Part shown: in pieces, positions 15,112-17,936 of the stretch
How the letters are laid out: each line of letters begins with the position of its first letter
Numbering within the stretch: the stretch's first letter is position 1
Assembly (NCBI GenBank): GCA_947482805.1
Contig: CANKLK010000030.1
Span: forward strand, 1 to 17,936
Length of the DNA: 17,936 nt
Direction of reading: 5' to 3'
Source: Flavobacteriaceae bacterium
Lineage (GTDB): Bacteria; Bacteroidota; Bacteroidia; Flavobacteriales; Flavobacteriaceae
Made by a program: the position numbers and the translations under genes
Notes under the pieces: model-generated
Told to the model about the DNA's origin: nothing
Database searches by the model: none
What the model saw: only the letters and a program-made list of their open reading frames with translations

Positions 15112-15852
15112 AAATAATACCGGTTTGCTTGGTGAAGCATCGTTTTCAAACGGTGCCATTTGTAAATTCAAAATATAGCTTCCGTCTTTGACGCTATCAT
15201 CTACAAAAATCATTTCAGTAATGGTACAATCCAATCGTGCATCTTCATTGAGATTATTAACATCTTTAACATTCCAAAAGGCTTTGTGAGCCAATAATCT
15301 TCCTTCATCTTCTTCCCTGTCGACACTTGGTAAATCAATTAGCAAATGTTTAATACCGCTTTCGCGAATGAAAGTCGCAGCTTTTTCTAATATGTATGGT
15401 GGATTCGTTTTGGAATAGTTTGTATGCTTTTTGGTTTCTGAATTTGGCAACGTTCTAATGATAATCGCTTCTGGAGTTTTACCGCTCAACCCTTTTTCAA
15501 TTTGTTCTTTGGTTATAATCTTATCTCCATTTATGTTCTCTGGTTCAATCGAAATCAATTCAGCTGTAAAGAAAAACTGTTTTAAACATTGATTGATGCT
15601 GTAAAATTCGCGTGTAATATGTCCCAGACATTCTGTATGAGTTCCGTGTCCGTGTGGATTGAAGAAAATATTATTGAAATTAGTCGAGCTTCCTTCAGAA
15701 ACTTTTCCAATCCAATTACCAAATTTTACCGGTTCAATTGTCGGTTTTTCAATATACCACGCAATCGGATTGGCATCGGTATTTGATAATGGAATAGAAA
15801 TATCAAGCGGCTTTGACAAGTCGATTTCGAAGTTTTGGATTTTTGCTTTCAT
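15094..15852 (-). CDS. Cyclase-family (kynurenine formamidase-like) metal-dependent hydrolase
   Basis: This 252-residue protein of the Cyclase superfamily (PF04199-type) also includes bacterial kynurenine formamidase and isatin hydrolase. The signature is the histidine-rich metal site NPHGHGTHTECLGH (residues 65-78: H67, H69, H72, E74, H78), a variant of the HxGTHxDxPxH motif of KynB, with Glu in place of the usual Asp. Other family blocks are LDISIPLS at the N-terminus and HLLIDLPSVDREEDEGRLLAHKAFW, which matches the conserved region holding the second catalytic histidine. The reaction is probably hydrolysis of an amide or formyl group. A kynurenine role is not supported by neighbours, because no tryptophan catabolic gene is present. 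Its ATG lies only 2 bp after a palindrome that separates it from the GIY-YIG gene. Confidence 0.82.
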   Translation of the reverse strand: MKAKIQNFEIDLSKPLDISIPLSNTDANPIAWYIEKPTIEPVKFGNWIGKVSEGSSTNFNNIFFNPHGHGTHTECLGHITREFYSINQCLKQFFFTAELISIEPENINGDKIITKEQIEKGLSGKTPEAIIIRTLPNSETKKHTNYSKTNPPYILEKAATFIRESGIKHLLIDLPSVDREEDEGRLLAHKAFWNVKDVNNLNEDARLDCTITEMIFVDDSVKDGSYILNLQMAPFENDASPSKPVLFKIEDY

Positions 15853-15854
15853 TT

Positions 15855-15875
15855 ATGCTGAACTTGTTTCAGCAT
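15855..15875. repeat. Short palindrome, left copy (3' side of GIY-YIG gene)
   Basis: A perfect 8-bp stem ATGCTGAA/TTCAGCAT has loop CTTGT, followed by CTCATC. It lies between the GIY-YIG stop and the cyclase start, which is 2 bp away. Its reverse complement matches the right copy at 16200-16220 except at one loop base. Confidence 0.9.
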
Positions 15876-15894
15876 CTCATCTAGTAAGACGCTA

Positions 15895-16179
15895 TTACAA
15901 CTCCAAATATAAATCTTTTAATTCTGGATTGGAAACTTTTACTAAATTCCATTTCCATTCATTGTGCCAATTTTTAAGTTGTTTTTCTCTAGCAAATGCA
16001 TCATGAAAATCATCAAACTCTTCAAAATAAATTAAATTTGTAGCATTATACTTTTTAGTGAAAACTGCTCCAGTCCCATTTCTATGACAATCTATTCTAG
16101 ATTTCAAATCTTTTGTGGCTCCAACATAAACGACAGTGAAATTCTTGTTTGTTAAAATATATGTGAATCCTTTTATCAT
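15895..16179 (-). CDS. Single-domain GIY-YIG nuclease
   Basis: This 94-residue protein consists of one GIY-YIG endonuclease domain of the UvrC-N/URI type. The two signature tyrosines appear as TYILTN (Y7) and VVYVGAT (Y18, G20), then the catalytic arginine in KDLKSRIDCHRNG (R28), H32, and the metal-binding glutamate in AFAREKQLKNW (E65). All key residues are present, so it is probably an active metal-dependent phosphodiesterase. No DNA-binding domain is fused. The gene is bracketed by two inverted copies of a palindrome, 20 bp from each end of the frame, and interrupts the hemW-to-cyclase junction. Such small nucleases are usually annotated as unknown. The context suggests a link to short repeats, but that is inference. 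The start MIKGFTYILTN is usual for the family. Confidence 0.88.
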   Translation of the reverse strand: MIKGFTYILTNKNFTVVYVGATKDLKSRIDCHRNGTGAVFTKKYNATNLIYFEEFDDFHDAFAREKQLKNWHNEWKWNLVKVSNPELKDLYLEL

Positions 16180-16199
16180 AATCGCTATAAATTGAAAAG

Positions 16200-16220
16200 A
16201 TGCTGAAACTAGTTCAGCAT
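16200..16220. repeat. Short palindrome, right copy (5' side of GIY-YIG gene), contains the hemW stop
   Basis: A perfect 8-bp stem ATGCTGAA/TTCAGCAT has loop ACTAG. Read on the minus strand, one arm encodes the last hemW residues (Met-Leu-Asn) and the loop supplies the TAG stop. It is the inverted partner of the copy at 15855-15875; the pair span 366 bp including the GIY-YIG gene. Confidence 0.9.
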
Positions 16221-17336
16221 GAACAAATCACTTGCAATTCCGTCACTCAAAAACTTACCGATTTTAGTCGTTCGCAAAATATTGTCATCTACAAAAAGCA
16301 AATGATCTTCGATATAGTTGTAGGATTGTTTATTTAAATAATCCAAATATGTTTTCCCAAATTCGGTTTCAATTCTGTCTAAAGAAATGCCCCAAATAGT
16401 TCTCAAACCTGTCATTACATACTCATTATATCGATCCGTTTTGGTTAAGGTTTCTGTTTCCGATGGCAAAATGTTTTCAGAAATTGATTTTAAATAAAGC
16501 GTATTGTTTGAAATATTCCAACTTCTGGAAATTCCATTGTAACTGTGGGCTGAAGGTCCAATTCCGATGTATTTTTCCCCTAACCAATAACTCGAATTGT
16601 TTTTGGAGAGATAAGTTGACTTTCCAAAATTAGACAACTCATAATGAATGAATCCGTTTTCTTCGAGCTTGTCAACCAGCAAATGAAAATGCTCCTGCGC
16701 CACTTCATCATCGGGTGGCGGAATAATTCCTTTTTGGATAAAGGTATGCAATGCCGTTTTGGGCTCGACTGTCAAAGCGTAACTCGAAATGTGCGGCACG
16801 TTAAATGATAATGCAGTTTCTATGTTTTGCAACCATTTTTCATTTGACATATTTGGCACTCCATAAATCAAATCGATGGAAATATTATCAAAATATTTTG
16901 TGGCAATTTCAAGACATTTTTTGGCTTCTGCTGAATTATGAGCACGGTTCATCAGCTTTAAATCATCTTCAAAAAATGATTGGATTCCGATGCTTAAGCG
17001 GTTGATTCGGTTATGCGATAATTCCGTTATTCGAGTTTCTGTTAAGTCATCTGGATTGGCTTCAACCGTGATTTCCGGATTTTCTGAAACAGTATAATTT
17101 CGATAGACTTCATCAATCAAAAATCTTAAATCCTGAATCTCCAATATAGAAGGCGTTCCGCCTCCAAAATAAATCGTTTCGACAACCTCATCTTTGAATT
17201 CAATTGCGCGCAGCTCCATTTCGTTAGCCAAAGCCAAAACCATCTCATCTTTTTTCTTTAATGAAGTCGAAAAATGGAAGTCACAGTAATGACAAGCTTG
17301 TTTGCAGAAAGGAATATGGATGTAGATGCCGCTCAT
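16209..17336 (-). CDS. hemW: Radical SAM family heme chaperone HemW
   Basis: This 375-residue HemN-like radical SAM protein is of the HemW type, which binds heme and passes it to respiratory-chain proteins rather than oxidising coproporphyrinogen. The iron-sulfur cluster motif is CKQACHYC (C11, C15, C18) in the context YIHIPFCKQACHYCDFHF. The SAM-binding YFGGGTPS is at 56-63, followed by VEANPDD and the RLSIGIQSF segment. The C-terminal HemN domain includes SSYWLGEKYIGIGPSAHSY and NEYVMTGLRTIWGI. Its length near 375 fits HemW rather than HemN (about 455). The final residues FMLN and stop are encoded inside a palindrome, so the C-terminus may have been altered by insertion of that repeat. It follows ruvC after 61 bp. 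Confidence 0.93.
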   Translation of the reverse strand: MSGIYIHIPFCKQACHYCDFHFSTSLKKKDEMVLALANEMELRAIEFKDEVVETIYFGGGTPSILEIQDLRFLIDEVYRNYTVSENPEITVEANPDDLTETRITELSHNRINRLSIGIQSFFEDDLKLMNRAHNSAEAKKCLEIATKYFDNISIDLIYGVPNMSNEKWLQNIETALSFNVPHISSYALTVEPKTALHTFIQKGIIPPPDDEVAQEHFHLLVDKLEENGFIHYELSNFGKSTYLSKNNSSYWLGEKYIGIGPSAHSYNGISRSWNISNNTLYLKSISENILPSETETLTKTDRYNEYVMTGLRTIWGISLDRIETEFGKTYLDYLNKQSYNYIEDHLLFVDDNILRTTKIGKFLSDGIASDLFMLN

Positions 17337-17340
17337 TTTT

Positions 17341-17400
17341 TAGTATTCAGTCTCAGTCTCAGTCAACAGTACTGCAAACTGCGACTGCGACTGCAAACTA
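17341..17400. repeat. Hexamer-built inverted repeat between ruvC and hemW
   Basis: The left arm (17341-17363) contains CAGTCT repeated, and the right arm (17378-17400) contains ACTGCG repeated. In the 16-bp core 14 positions pair, with the same T/C mismatch in each complete hexamer, and the outer parts pair partly. The 14-base loop holds its own palindrome CAGTACTG. The element fills nearly the whole 61-bp spacer, and its right arm ends on the ruvC stop codon (17398-17400). Word content is shared with the element at 14593-14634. Confidence 0.75.
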
Positions 17401-17936
17401 TTTTTTAACACGTTGCTCATTCTGTTTTACAAAAGCATCCCAACCCGTATAACTTTTTTCGCCTACGGTTTTTCCTGAGTTGAAAAAGTGGCAAACCGCT
17501 GCGGCTAATCCATCTGTTGAATCGAGATTTTTTGGTAATTCTTTCAACCCTAAAAGCTGTTGCAGCATTTTGGCTACTTGTTCTTTGCTGGCATTTCCGT
17601 TGCCAGTAATAGCCATTTTTATTTTCTTGGGTTCGTATTCGGTAATTGGTATTTGACGTGACAAACCAGCAGCCATGGCAACACCTTGCGCTCTTCCAAG
17701 TTTGAGCATTGATTGTACATTCTTTCCGAAAAAAGGCGCTTCTATTGCAATTTCGTCAGGATGATGCGTTTCTATTAATTCAATAGTTCGTTCGAAAATG
17801 ACTTTTAGTTTGGTGTAATGATCATCATATTTACTTAAAATCAATTCGTTTAACTGAATAAATTCCATTTTCTTGTTCACAACTTTTATCAACCCAAATC
17901 CCATAATGGTGGTTCCTGGGTCAATTCCTAATATTA
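17398..17936 (-). CDS. ruvC: Crossover junction endodeoxyribonuclease RuvC (5' end outside window)
   Basis: This is the Holliday-junction resolvase, which works with RuvAB in recombination and fork repair. The frame is open to the window edge, where it reads ILGIDPGTTIMGFGLI, holding the first catalytic aspartate (GIDPG). The second carboxylate is in EIAIEAPFFGKN, and the C-terminal pair is in LDSTDGLAAAVCHFF (D-x-x-D), so the four-carboxylate active site is complete. About 179 codons are visible against about 184-190 for the family, so only a few N-terminal residues are missing. The internal Met in TTIMGFG is not the start. It is the first gene of a leftward chain leading to hemW. Confidence 0.95.
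   Translation of the reverse strand, partial: ILGIDPGTTIMGFGLIKVVNKKMEFIQLNELILSKYDDHYTKLKVIFERTIELIETHHPDEIAIEAPFFGKNVQSMLKLGRAQGVAMAAGLSRQIPITEYEPKKIKMAITGNGNASKEQVAKMLQQLLGLKELPKNLDSTDGLAAAVCHFFNSGKTVGEKSYTGWDAFVKQNEQRVKK

Noticed and set aside
15094..15852. Assignment of the cyclase-family gene as kynB
   Set aside because: The metal-site motif is a variant (HGHGTHTE), and no tryptophan or kynurenine gene is nearby, so only the superfamily name is supported.
15659..16006. Plus-strand frame containing AELVSAS
   Set aside because: It is antisense to the cyclase and GIY-YIG genes. The AELVSAS string is just the palindrome translated, a common artefact of this repeat.

Overview
The window looks like chromosome from a low-GC member of the Bacteroidota, most likely Flavobacteriaceae and close to Flavobacterium. 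The reasons are the AT-rich base use, promoters of the Bacteroidota type (TTTG, about 19 bp, TAnnTTTG), A-rich leaders in place of strong Shine-Dalgarno sites, and the gene families present: an S46 dipeptidyl-peptidase, a DUF1573 protein, a FolK-deoxynucleoside kinase fusion and a small Ala-rich lipoprotein. No phage, insertion sequence with a DDE transposase, CRISPR array or resistance island was seen.

Layout. (1) 1-5105: envelope and sugar genes. A DegT-family aminotransferase and galE (cut by the window edge) run leftward. waaA (Kdo transferase) and a secreted S46 peptidase with a DPP11-like specificity residue run rightward. (2) 5106-6241: a small-gene and RNA region with an Ala-rich lipoprotein, a 58-residue membrane protein, and a leftward tRNA-Gly/tRNA-Leu operon with a textbook promoter and terminator. 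(3) 6242-11322: mutS (leftward), a DUF1573 secreted protein and a SpoU-type RNA methyltransferase (rightward), and the folK-dNK fusion (leftward). (4) 11501-14107: a large AsmA-like envelope protein (rightward). (5) 14208-17936: a leftward chain in transcription order ruvC, hemW, GIY-YIG nuclease, cyclase-family hydrolase, GNAT acetyltransferase, MmcQ/YjbR protein.

The most unusual signal lies between genes. Every spacer of the leftward chain in (5), and the aminotransferase-galE spacer, holds an inverted repeat that begins at, next to or over the stop codon of the upstream gene. Two kinds are present. One is a short perfect palindrome (arms ATGCTGAA/TTCAGCAT) found as two nearly identical inverted copies that exactly bracket the lone GIY-YIG nuclease gene, an arrangement like a REP/RAYT unit but with a different nuclease. 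The other is a family of long hairpins; in at least three of the four the arms are built from 6-7 bp tandem units (TAGA-, GATT- or CAGT-based). In two of these the arms differ from each other at the same position in every unit.

Most protein genes are housekeeping (mismatch repair, recombination, heme chaperone, folate and nucleotide salvage, LPS core). The accessory interest is concentrated in the repeat elements, the GIY-YIG unit, the S46 peptidase and the low-complexity lipoprotein.
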